From: JADLGL01 sp964611195
GTDB lineage: Bacteria > Pseudomonadota > Alphaproteobacteria > Rhizobiales > Kaistiaceae
Assembly: GCA_964611195.1 (NCBI GenBank)
Contig: CAZSXA010000068.1
Span: forward strand, 1 to 11,020
Length of the DNA: 11,020 bases
Direction of reading: 5' to 3'
Position 1 is the stretch's first letter; each line of letters starts with the position of its first letter. The notes beneath the pieces are model-generated. The model searched no databases. It was not told the origin of the DNA and saw only the letters and a list, made by a program, of their open reading frames with translations. Shown here piece after piece: positions 5,746 to 11,020 of the stretch. Position numbers and translations under genes: made by a program.

Positions 5746-7674
5746 TCAGGCCCGCGACACCATCTTTGCGTCGGCGCCGAGCGCCGCGAGCGCAGCAATC
5801 CGGATGGCTTTGGCATCGAGGCCAGCCGCAGCATACATCGATGCCTGCTGGCCGTGCTCCACGAATGTGTCCGGCATGAAGAGGGGTCGCACCTTCAGCC
5901 CGTGTTCGAGGAGCCCGCGGTTGGCGAGATGCTCCAGAACGGTGGCAGCGAACCCGCCGGACGACCCTTCCTCGATGGTAATCAGCACCTCGTGCCCGCG
6001 GGCAAGACGCTCGACCAGGTCGGTATCGAGCGGCTTCAGGAACCGGGCATCGGCGACGGTCGTCGGCAGGCCCATGCTCTTCAGGTCCTCGGCGGCCGTC
6101 AGGCACTCGTGCAGGCGCGCCCCGTAGGAGAGAAGGGCGACCTTGGTGCCTTCGACGAGAACGCGTCCCTTGCCGATGGGCAGGACCTTGCCCTCCTCCG
6201 GCATGTCGACGCCGAAGCCATCGCCGCGGGGGTACCGGAACGCGGACGGCCGGTCGTCGATTGCGACCGCCGTCGTGACCATATGGACGAGCTCCGCCTC
6301 ATCGGCCGCCGCCATCACCACCATTCCCGGCACCGGCGCCAGGAAGGCGATGTCGAACGAGCCGGCATGGGTCGCTCCATCGGCGCCGACGAAGCCGGCG
6401 CGATCGATCGCGAAACGGACTGGCAGCCGCTGAACCGCCACATCATGGATCAGCTGGTCATAGGCCCGCTGCAGGAACGTCGAATAGATGGCGCAGAACG
6501 GTTTGTAGCCTTCGCTTGCGAGCCCGGCGGCAAAGGTCACGGCATGCTGCTCGGCGATCCCGACATCGAAGCTGCGCTCGTTGAATCGCTCGGCGAAGAG
6601 GTCGACGCCCGTGCCCGACGGCATTGCTGCGGTGATCGCGACGATCTTGTCGTCGCGCTCCGCCTCGCGGATGAGACTCCTTGCGAAGACATCGGTGAAC
6701 GAGGGCGCATTGCTCTTCTTCACCGCCTGCACGCCGGTGACGACATCGAACTTGCCGACGCCGTGATACTTGTCCGCCGAGGCTTCGGCAGGAGCGTAGC
6801 CCTTGCCCTTCTTCGTCACGACATGGACGAGGATCGGACCGTTATTGGCGTCTCGGACGTTCTTCAGCACCGGCAGGAGGTGATCGAGCCGGTGCCCATC
6901 GATCGGGCCGACATAGTAGAATCCGAGCTGCTCGAAGAGCGTGCCGCCGGTCCAGATGTTACGCGCGAACATCTCGGTGAGGCGAACCCGGTCGCGGAGA
7001 AACGGCGGCATCCACCGTGTCGCCCGTTTGCCGAGACGGCGGAACGAACGGTAGGTCCGTCCCGACACGCGCCGCGCCAGATAGGCCGACATCGCCCCGA
7101 CGGGCGGCGCGATCGACATGTCGTTGTCGTTGAGAATGACGATCAGGCCGGACTTCAGATGGCCGGCATTGTTCATCGCTTCATAAGCCATGCCGGCCGA
7201 CATCGCGCCGTCGCCGATCACGCAGACGACGCGATTGTCGCCACCGCTGAGATCGCGGGCGACGGCCATGCCGAGCCCGGCCGAAATCGAAGTCGACGAG
7301 TGGCCCGCCCCGAACGGATCGAATTCGCTCTCCGCCCGCCGCGTGAATCCGGAGAGCCCCTCGGGCTGGCGGAGGGTGCGGATGCGATCGCGGCGACCCG
7401 TCAGGATCTTGTGCGGGTAGGCCTGATGGCCGACGTCCCAGATCAGCCGGTCCTTCGGCGTATCGAAGACGTAGTGCAGTGCGACCGTGAGCTCGATAAC
7501 GCCGAGCCCGGCGCCGAGATGGCCGCCGGTGTTCGAAACCGCCGAGATAGTCTCTGTGCGGAGCTCTTCGGCGAGTTGCTGAAGCGACTCTTCGGGAAGG
7601 TCGCGGAGCTGGTCCGGGGATCCCAGGCGATCGAGCAGCGGGGTTTCGGGGCGTTCGGACAAAGAAGCTCTCAC
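5746..7674 (-). CDS. dxs: 1-deoxy-D-xylulose-5-phosphate synthase
   Basis: Dxs condenses pyruvate and glyceraldehyde 3-phosphate with loss of CO2, using thiamine diphosphate and Mg2+. It is the committing step of the MEP isoprenoid pathway and also feeds thiamine and pyridoxal synthesis. The protein has 642 residues, a normal length. It shows SNTGGHLGAGLG (47-58, with H52), DVGHQAYPHKILTGR (80-94), the thiamine-diphosphate motif GDGAMSAG (154-161) with LNDND (181-185), YYVGPIDGH (253-261), the catalytic Glu in VGIAEQHAVTFAAG (E375), and H436 in GATHAG. The C-terminal transketolase domain includes LSYGARLHECLTAA and IEEGSSGGFA. The start may be GTG 7674, as given, or TTG 7662 four codons later; neither has a strong Shine-Dalgarno sequence. 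xseB lies 66 bp upstream, and the transporter follows after 14 bp. Confidence 0.97.
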   Translation of the reverse strand: MRASLSERPETPLLDRLGSPDQLRDLPEESLQQLAEELRTETISAVSNTGGHLGAGLGVIELTVALHYVFDTPKDRLIWDVGHQAYPHKILTGRRDRIRTLRQPEGLSGFTRRAESEFDPFGAGHSSTSISAGLGMAVARDLSGGDNRVVCVIGDGAMSAGMAYEAMNNAGHLKSGLIVILNDNDMSIAPPVGAMSAYLARRVSGRTYRSFRRLGKRATRWMPPFLRDRVRLTEMFARNIWTGGTLFEQLGFYYVGPIDGHRLDHLLPVLKNVRDANNGPILVHVVTKKGKGYAPAEASADKYHGVGKFDVVTGVQAVKKSNAPSFTDVFARSLIREAERDDKIVAITAAMPSGTGVDLFAERFNERSFDVGIAEQHAVTFAAGLASEGYKPFCAIYSTFLQRAYDQLIHDVAVQRLPVRFAIDRAGFVGADGATHAGSFDIAFLAPVPGMVVMAAADEAELVHMVTTAVAIDDRPSAFRYPRGDGFGVDMPEEGKVLPIGKGRVLVEGTKVALLSYGARLHECLTAAEDLKSMGLPTTVADARFLKPLDTDLVERLARGHEVLITIEEGSSGGFAATVLEHLANRGLLEHGLKVRPLFMPDTFVEHGQQASMYAAAGLDAKAIRIAALAALGADAKMVSRA

Positions 7675-7694
7675 GGGCGATCGGCTGGAGTGGC

Positions 7695-7715
7695 CCGGCT
7701 AGACATGGAAGCCGG
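7695..7715 (-). repeat. Short inverted repeat between xseB and dxs
   Basis: Arms CCGGCT (7695-7700) and AGCCGG (7710-7715) can form a six-bp, GC-rich stem around a nine-base loop in the 66-bp gap. There is no following T-run, so it is not a clear intrinsic terminator. It overlaps the candidate -10 box for dxs and could also arise by chance in DNA this rich in GC. Confidence 0.35.
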
Positions 7716-7725
7716 CCAGATCAAG
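7697..7725 (-). promoter_or_regulatory. Candidate promoter for dxs
   Basis: On the minus strand, CTTGAT (7725-7720) and CTAGCC (7702-7697) are 17 bases apart. This resembles the alphaproteobacterial CTTGAC-N17-CTATAT pattern in 5 and 3 of 6 positions. It lies in the only sizeable gap between the coupled crotonase-HDAC-xseB genes and dxs, so dxs may be partly independent of the upstream genes. It was found by eye and is unproven. Confidence 0.33.
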
Positions 7726-7740
7726 GCAAACTGGACTGAA

Positions 7741-8010
7741 TCAATTCTCATCAAGCGGTTCGGTTCCCGCCGGCCCGGAACTTCCGAGCCTGATCTTTTC
7801 CACGCGCATCTCCGCCTCCTTGAGAAGGCGCTCACAATGCTGCTTCAGCGCTTCGCCGCGCTCGTAGATCGAGATCGACTCGGCGAGCGGCACGTCCCCG
7901 CGCTCGAGCCTGTCGACGATCTGCTCAAGCTCGGCGAGGGCGGTCTCGAACGTCATCCCCTCGATCGGCTTCTCGTCACTTTGCTGCGCTTCCGGCAATG
8001 GCGCCCTCAC
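7741..8010 (-). CDS. xseB: Exodeoxyribonuclease VII small subunit
   Basis: XseB is the small subunit of exonuclease VII, several copies of which bind one XseA to degrade single-stranded DNA processively from both ends. The 89-residue protein has the diagnostic helical core FETALAELEQIVDRLERGD (21-39), PLAESISIYERGEAL (41-55) and the helix carrying CERLLKEAEMRVEKI (59-73). Both flanks, 1-19 and 74-89, are variable as usual. GTG 8010 overlaps the HDAC stop as GTGA, favouring this start over the internal ATG at residue 19. No xseA is in the window, which is normal since the two subunits are often unlinked. Location directly ahead of dxs is a common arrangement in proteobacteria. Confidence 0.95.
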   Translation of the reverse strand: MRAPLPEAQQSDEKPIEGMTFETALAELEQIVDRLERGDVPLAESISIYERGEALKQHCERLLKEAEMRVEKIRLGSSGPAGTEPLDEN

Positions 8011-8930
8011 TCCATCATCGCCGCGACATGGGCCGCGGTTGAATCGACGAGACCCTGGATATCATAGCCCCCTTCCAGAGTGCTTACGATGCGGCCGCCG
8101 CAATGGTTTTCGGCGGCTTCCCGAATCCATCGCGTCGCATCCGCGAAGTCATTGGCCCTCAGTCGCAGCCCCCCAAGCGGATCGCGCTCATGCGCGTCGA
8201 AGCCGGCCGAGATGATGATGAGGTCCGGCGCGAAACGATCGACTGCCGGGAGGATTCGTTCCTCCAACGCGGCGGCGAATTCGGCCGGTCCCGCGCCATC
8301 TGCCAGCGGCACGTTGACGATATTGCCTGCGCCCGTCTCGCTAGCGGCGCCGGTATAGGGGTAGAGCGGCATCTGATGCGTCGAGCAGTAGAGGACGGTC
8401 GGATCGTCCCAGAAGGCGTCCTGCGTCCCGTTGCCGTGATGGACGTCCCAGTCGACGATGGCGACCCGCTCCGCTCCGTGGCGACGCTGGGCCCGGCGGG
8501 CGCCTATGGCGGCGTGGTTGAAGACGCAGAACCCCATCGCCCGGTTGGGCGTCGCATGGTGACCCGGCGGGCGTACGGCGCAAAAGGCGTTGTCGGCCGC
8601 GCCGGTCATCACGGCATCGACGGCAGCGGCGACGGCACCCGACGCGCGGAAGGCAGCTTCCAGTCCCGAAGCACCAACGAAGGTGTCGAGGTCGAGCGCC
8701 ACCAATCCCTCGGCCGGGACCGCGTTGCGAATGCGTTCCAGATAGGCGGGCTGGTGAACGGCAAGGATCAATTCGTCGCCGGCCGGATCGAAGGTCCCGC
8801 GCGGCAGGGCAACGAAGGCGCCTTCCTGGAACCTTTCCGCGATCGCCAGCACCCGCTCCGGGCGTTCGACATGGCCGGCAGGCACCTCGTGGCGGGCGAA
8901 GATCGCATCCTCGAACAGGAGGGTCGTCAT
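8007..8930 (-). CDS. Histone deacetylase superfamily zinc-dependent deacylase
   Basis: This 307-residue protein is a member of the HDAC / acetoin-utilisation / acetylpolyamine amidohydrolase superfamily, which removes acyl groups from amine nitrogens using zinc. All hallmark residues are present: the His dyad H124-H125 in RPPGHHA, zinc ligands D162 and H164 in DWDVHHGNG, zinc ligand D245 in SAGFDAHERDPLG, and the catalytic Tyr Y289 in LEGGYD. HPxR-like N-terminal features are seen as HVERPERV (20-27). The sequence looks like the bacterial class II-like type; the substrate could be acetyl-lysine, an acetylpolyamine or another acylamide and cannot be decided. ATG 8930 overlaps the crotonase stop as ATGA, and its TGA overlaps the xseB start as GTGA, so it is coupled on both sides. 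No signal peptide is seen, so it is cytoplasmic. Confidence 0.94.
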   Translation of the reverse strand: MTTLLFEDAIFARHEVPAGHVERPERVLAIAERFQEGAFVALPRGTFDPAGDELILAVHQPAYLERIRNAVPAEGLVALDLDTFVGASGLEAAFRASGAVAAAVDAVMTGAADNAFCAVRPPGHHATPNRAMGFCVFNHAAIGARRAQRRHGAERVAIVDWDVHHGNGTQDAFWDDPTVLYCSTHQMPLYPYTGAASETGAGNIVNVPLADGAGPAEFAAALEERILPAVDRFAPDLIIISAGFDAHERDPLGGLRLRANDFADATRWIREAAENHCGGRIVSTLEGGYDIQGLVDSTAAHVAAMME

Positions 8931-9700
8931 TGACCCGACGATTCGGGATCGAGGAGCCGGAGCCTTTCGGCGAGCGCGGCCGCGGCATGGGGCGAGCGCT
9001 GCAGTGTGGCGAAGCTCGATGCCTCATTGGAGATCCGCGTCACTGCATCGCGGCGGTCGCCGACCATCATCCGCTTCGCGAGCCGGACCGCCTCGGGCGG
9101 GCGCGCCGCGATCTGCAGCGCCGCATCCCGCGCCGCGTCCTCCACCGATTCGGCGGCGACCGTCTTGTTGACGAGGCCGACCTCGCGCGCGCGATTGGCG
9201 TCGATGATCTCGCCCATCACGAGGAGTTCGAACGCGGCGTGATGACCGACCAGCCGCGGGCCGAGAAGGCTGGAGGCGGTATCGAGCGGCAGGCCGATGC
9301 CGACATTGTCGACGCCGAACAGTGCCCACTCGCTAGCTACCACATAGTCGCACATGAACAGCATCGTCGCGCCGAGGCCGAGCGCCGGCCCGTCGACGGC
9401 GGCTATCAGCGGTTTGTCGAGCGTCGCCAGCGTCTTCATGAAGCGGATCGTCGCCGGTGTGACGGCGCCCGTCTCCGAGAACTCCGCGAGTTCGGAGCCG
9501 TCGATCCCCTCGCAGAAGGCGCCGGGAATCCCCGAGATCACGAAACACCGGATCTTGCCGTCGCCCTCGCCGAGCACGAGCGCGTCGGCAATGGCCTCCA
9601 GCATCTCGCCGGTGAGGGCGTTCATATGATCCGGCCGTTCAAGCCGAATGGTTTGAACGGGTCCATCAGCCTCGCTCCGGACGAAGTCCGCCGTTGACAT
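8927..9700 (-). CDS. Crotonase-fold (enoyl-CoA hydratase/isomerase family) protein lacking both hydratase glutamates
   Basis: This is a 257-residue crotonase-superfamily protein, expected to bind an acyl-CoA in the cytoplasm. The oxyanion-hole regions are present: SGIPGAFCEGIDG (56-68) and AAVDGPALGLGA (100-111), followed by MCD (116-118). The N-terminal RLERPDHMNALTGEML (19-34) is also typical. However, the two catalytic glutamates of enoyl-CoA hydratase (E144 and E164 in the rat enzyme) align by eye with T112 and N132. A plain hydratase is therefore unlikely. Asp140, in GLPLD, roughly matches the Asp used by PaaG-type isomerases, so isomerase activity is possible. ATG 9700 is chosen because the family N-terminus begins there, although the frame extends upstream to 9907. 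No strong Shine-Dalgarno sequence is seen. It is first in the minus-strand cluster and overlaps the HDAC start as ATGA. Confidence 0.88.
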   Translation of the reverse strand: MSTADFVRSEADGPVQTIRLERPDHMNALTGEMLEAIADALVLGEGDGKIRCFVISGIPGAFCEGIDGSELAEFSETGAVTPATIRFMKTLATLDKPLIAAVDGPALGLGATMLFMCDYVVASEWALFGVDNVGIGLPLDTASSLLGPRLVGHHAAFELLVMGEIIDANRAREVGLVNKTVAAESVEDAARDAALQIAARPPEAVRLAKRMMVGDRRDAVTRISNEASSFATLQRSPHAAAALAERLRLLDPESSGQ

Positions 9701-9815
9701 CGTTGCTGTCGGGCCCCCTAAGCGCTTGATGTAGGAGAAGTGAGGGAGAATCCGGCGCGGCGCAAGCCGCCATCGGTTGGCCCGGCCCAGGCAGGCGTCC
9801 GCAGGGGAATCGCTG
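9701..9815. promoter_or_regulatory. Divergent intergenic region (crotonase cluster / threonylcarbamoyl-AMP synthase)
   Basis: This 115-bp region separates two genes read away from each other, so it should hold both promoters. On the + strand CTTGAT (9725-9730) resembles a -35 box, but the sequence 17 bases on (GAATCC) is a poor -10. No convincing minus-strand promoter was found by eye. No operator or riboswitch structure is evident. Confidence 0.4.
9803..9808 (+). promoter_or_regulatory. Ribosome binding site (AGGGGA) deciding the Sua5-type gene start
   Basis: AGGGGA lies seven bases before GTG 9816. It favours that start over the in-frame TTG at 9777, which would add 13 residues with no family resemblance. 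Confidence 0.55.
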
Positions 9816-10784
9816 GTGGAGATCGTAGAGCAACCCGAGGGCCCGCCCTTCGAGCTTGGAAAGGCCGTCGAGGCCTTGCGTGCGGGGCTCCTGGTCGGTG
9901 TCCCCACCGAGACCGTCTACGGCCTCGGCGCCGACGCGGCCAACCCCGACGCGATCGCGCGGATCTACGCTGCCAAGCGCCGCCCGACCTTCAACCCGCT
10001 CATCATCCACGCTGGTTCCGAAGCGGAGGCCACGACGCTCGGCCAGCTGGGGACAACCGGGGCCGCGCTGGCCGACGCGTTCTGGCCCGGCGCGCTGACG
10101 ATCGTCGCCGAGCAGAAAAGCACCACCGCAGTCGCCGATCTGGCGACGGCCGGCCTCGATACCATCGCGCTGAGGGTGCCCTCGCATCCTGTGATGCGAG
10201 CGCTTCTGGCGGAGTTCGGTGGACCGCTGGCGGCTCCGAGCGCCAATATCTCCGGCACCGTCAGCGCCACGACGGCGGCGCATGTCGCAGCCGACCTCGA
10301 TGAGGACGTCGCGGTCGTGCTCGATGCAGGCCCGGCGCCGCTGGGGCTTGAGTCGACAATCGTGTCGGTGACGGGCGAGCCCCGCATTCTTCGACCGGGT
10401 GCGATTTCGCGGGAGGCGATCGAAGACGTGCTGAAGGCTCCGCTTCCGCTCGCCGGCGAGGACGATGCGCCGTCGGCCCCGGGGATGCTGTCGAGCCACT
10501 ATGCGCCGACTGTCCCACTTCGCATGGGTGCGGAAGATGTAAGGCCGGGCGAATCGCTGCTGGCATTCGGGCCGCGGCAGCCTGCCGGGTGGGAGGGCGC
10601 CGTCGCGACTGAGAACCTCAGCACACGTGCCGAACTCCGCGAGGCGGCGGCGAATCTGTTTGCCGCGCTGCGCCGGCTCGACGAAGTGGGGGCGCCGATA
10701 GCCGTCGCGCCGATCCCGCTTTCGGGGCTGGGTCTGGCGATCAACGACCGGCTGCGCCGGGCCGCGGCCCCCCGTCAGTCCTGA
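9816..10784 (+). CDS. tsaC: L-threonylcarbamoyladenylate synthase, long Sua5-type
   Basis: This enzyme makes threonylcarbamoyl-AMP from threonine, bicarbonate and ATP, the first step in forming t6A37 on ANN-decoding tRNAs. TsaB, TsaD and TsaE, which complete the modification in bacteria, are not in the window. The YrdC domain (about 12-200) shows GVPTETVYGLGADA (28-41), KRRPTFNPLIIH (54-65) and the PSANISG nucleotide loop (141-147), followed by GLESTIVSV (177-185) and ILRPGAIS (191-198). Then comes PSAPGMLSSHYAPTVPL (219-235), the linker motif closing the active site, and a C-terminal Sua5 domain ending GLGLAINDRLRRAA. At 322 residues it is the long form (Sua5/YwlC, sometimes TsaC2). The start is GTG 9816, with TTG 9777 as an alternative. 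Its 3' end overlaps the convergent DnaJ gene by 10 bp. Confidence 0.94.
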   Translation: MEIVEQPEGPPFELGKAVEALRAGLLVGVPTETVYGLGADAANPDAIARIYAAKRRPTFNPLIIHAGSEAEATTLGQLGTTGAALADAFWPGALTIVAEQKSTTAVADLATAGLDTIALRVPSHPVMRALLAEFGGPLAAPSANISGTVSATTAAHVAADLDEDVAVVLDAGPAPLGLESTIVSVTGEPRILRPGAISREAIEDVLKAPLPLAGEDDAPSAPGMLSSHYAPTVPLRMGAEDVRPGESLLAFGPRQPAGWEGAVATENLSTRAELREAAANLFAALRRLDEVGAPIAVAPIPLSGLGLAINDRLRRAAAPRQS

Positions 10785-11020
10785 ATCTCGTCGCTCTCGG
10801 CATCGGCTACCCTGGCCGCGCGCCATTTCTCCATGAGCGCCTTCAGCTCCGGGTCGCTTGTCTCCGGCAGGACTATCCGGAGGGTCACCAGGAGGTCGCC
10901 GCGCTTGCCGTCGGCTCCGGGCAGCCCCTTGCCCTTCAGCCGGAAGGCGCGGCCCTGTTCGGCTCCCGGAGGCACCGTCATCGCAACCGATCCTTCGAGC
11001 GTTGGCACCCTCGCCTTTCC
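10775..11020 (-). CDS. DnaJ-family (Hsp40) chaperone, C-terminal part only
   Basis: This is the last 81 residues of a J-domain co-chaperone; the frame is open at the right edge, so the J-domain and any zinc finger lie outside. VPTLEGSVAMTVPPGAEQG followed by FRLKGKGLPG and GDLLVTLRIVLPE matches the second C-terminal beta-barrel substrate-binding domain of DnaJ and CbpA proteins. It then ends with a helix-like segment (DPELKALMEKWRAAR) and a short acidic tail. Such proteins present unfolded clients to DnaK. Canonical DnaJ and the zinc-finger-free CbpA/DjlA-like type cannot be separated from this piece; the short stretch between barrel and end slightly favours a CbpA-like form (inference). It is convergent with the Sua5-type gene, with overlapping stop regions. 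Confidence 0.88.
   Translation of the reverse strand, partial: GKARVPTLEGSVAMTVPPGAEQGRAFRLKGKGLPGADGKRGDLLVTLRIVLPETSDPELKALMEKWRAARVADAESDEIQD

Noticed and set aside
4358..6106. Longer (582-codon) version of the transporter starting inside dxs
   Set aside because: The extra 125 residues overlap dxs in another frame, are arginine-rich and lack transporter character. GGAGG with GTG at 5731 gives a normal N-terminus.
3701..6127. Very long + strand open frame (808 codons) opposite tlyA, the transporter and the end of dxs
   Set aside because: It is antisense to three genes with clear family motifs. Its translation is rich in Arg, Asp, His and Gly without any domain, as expected when GC-rich third codon positions are read on the opposite strand.
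5854..8067. Second long + strand open frame (737 codons) opposite dxs and xseB
   Set aside because: Same reason: it mirrors dxs, has charged low-information composition and shows no recognisable motif or ribosome binding site.
8103..8933. + strand open frame of 276 codons opposite the HDAC gene
   Set aside because: The HDAC gene has every catalytic residue in the minus-strand frame; the + frame is its shadow.
8927..9907. Longer version of the crotonase gene starting at 9907
   Set aside because: The extra 69 residues would overlap the Sua5-type gene on the opposite strand and do not resemble a crotonase N-terminus, which begins at MSTADF (9700).
1..11020. Search for mobile elements, CRISPR repeats, tRNA genes, phage or defence genes
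   Set aside because: No transposase or integrase motifs, no direct repeat arrays and no tRNA-like cloverleaf were seen. All sizeable open regions are explained by ordinary chromosomal genes with similar codon use.

Overview
The window is a gene-dense, high-GC stretch of bacterial chromosome. Gene content, heavy GTG start use and family details (a RibB with a cysteine-free GTP cyclohydrolase II-like tail, an HDAC-xseB-dxs-tlyA cluster, fabI-phosphatase-aroC) point to an alphaproteobacterium, most likely Hyphomicrobiales (Rhizobiales). That placement is inference from protein similarity and gene order; no rRNA or other marker is present. Everything seen is chromosomal housekeeping or near-housekeeping. 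I see no mobile element, CRISPR array, tRNA, rRNA or phage gene, and no gene-free stretch longer than about 115 bases.

Left block, + strand (1-3203): the 3' end of fabI (fatty acid synthesis), a histidine-phosphatase-superfamily gene overlapping it by 11 bp, aroC (last step to chorismate), and ribB (riboflavin precursor from ribulose 5-phosphate), which overlaps aroC by ATGA. A promoter-like element lies in the 56-bp gap before aroC.

Middle block, - strand (9700 down to 3182), in transcription order: a crotonase-fold protein, an HDAC-family deacylase, xseB (exonuclease VII small subunit), dxs (first step of the MEP isoprenoid pathway), an MFS transporter, tlyA (rRNA 2'-O-methyltransferase) and a small exported protein of unknown function. 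The first three are joined by 4-bp start/stop overlaps, and dxs, the transporter and tlyA are 14-15 bp apart. The only sizeable gaps are 66 bp before dxs, which holds a possible promoter and a hairpin, and 75 bp before the exported-protein gene. The block ends tail to tail with ribB, overlapping it by 22 bp.

Right block: a 115-bp divergent intergenic region separates the crotonase gene from a + strand Sua5-type threonylcarbamoyl-AMP synthase gene (tRNA t6A modification). That gene overlaps by 10 bp the convergent 3' end of a DnaJ-family chaperone gene that runs off the right edge.

No wholly new system is evident. The points most worth a second look are the crotonase homologue lacking both hydratase glutamates while being coupled to a deacylase, the RibB with a dead-looking but retained second domain, the transporter with a charged tail between dxs and tlyA, and the exported orphan protein.
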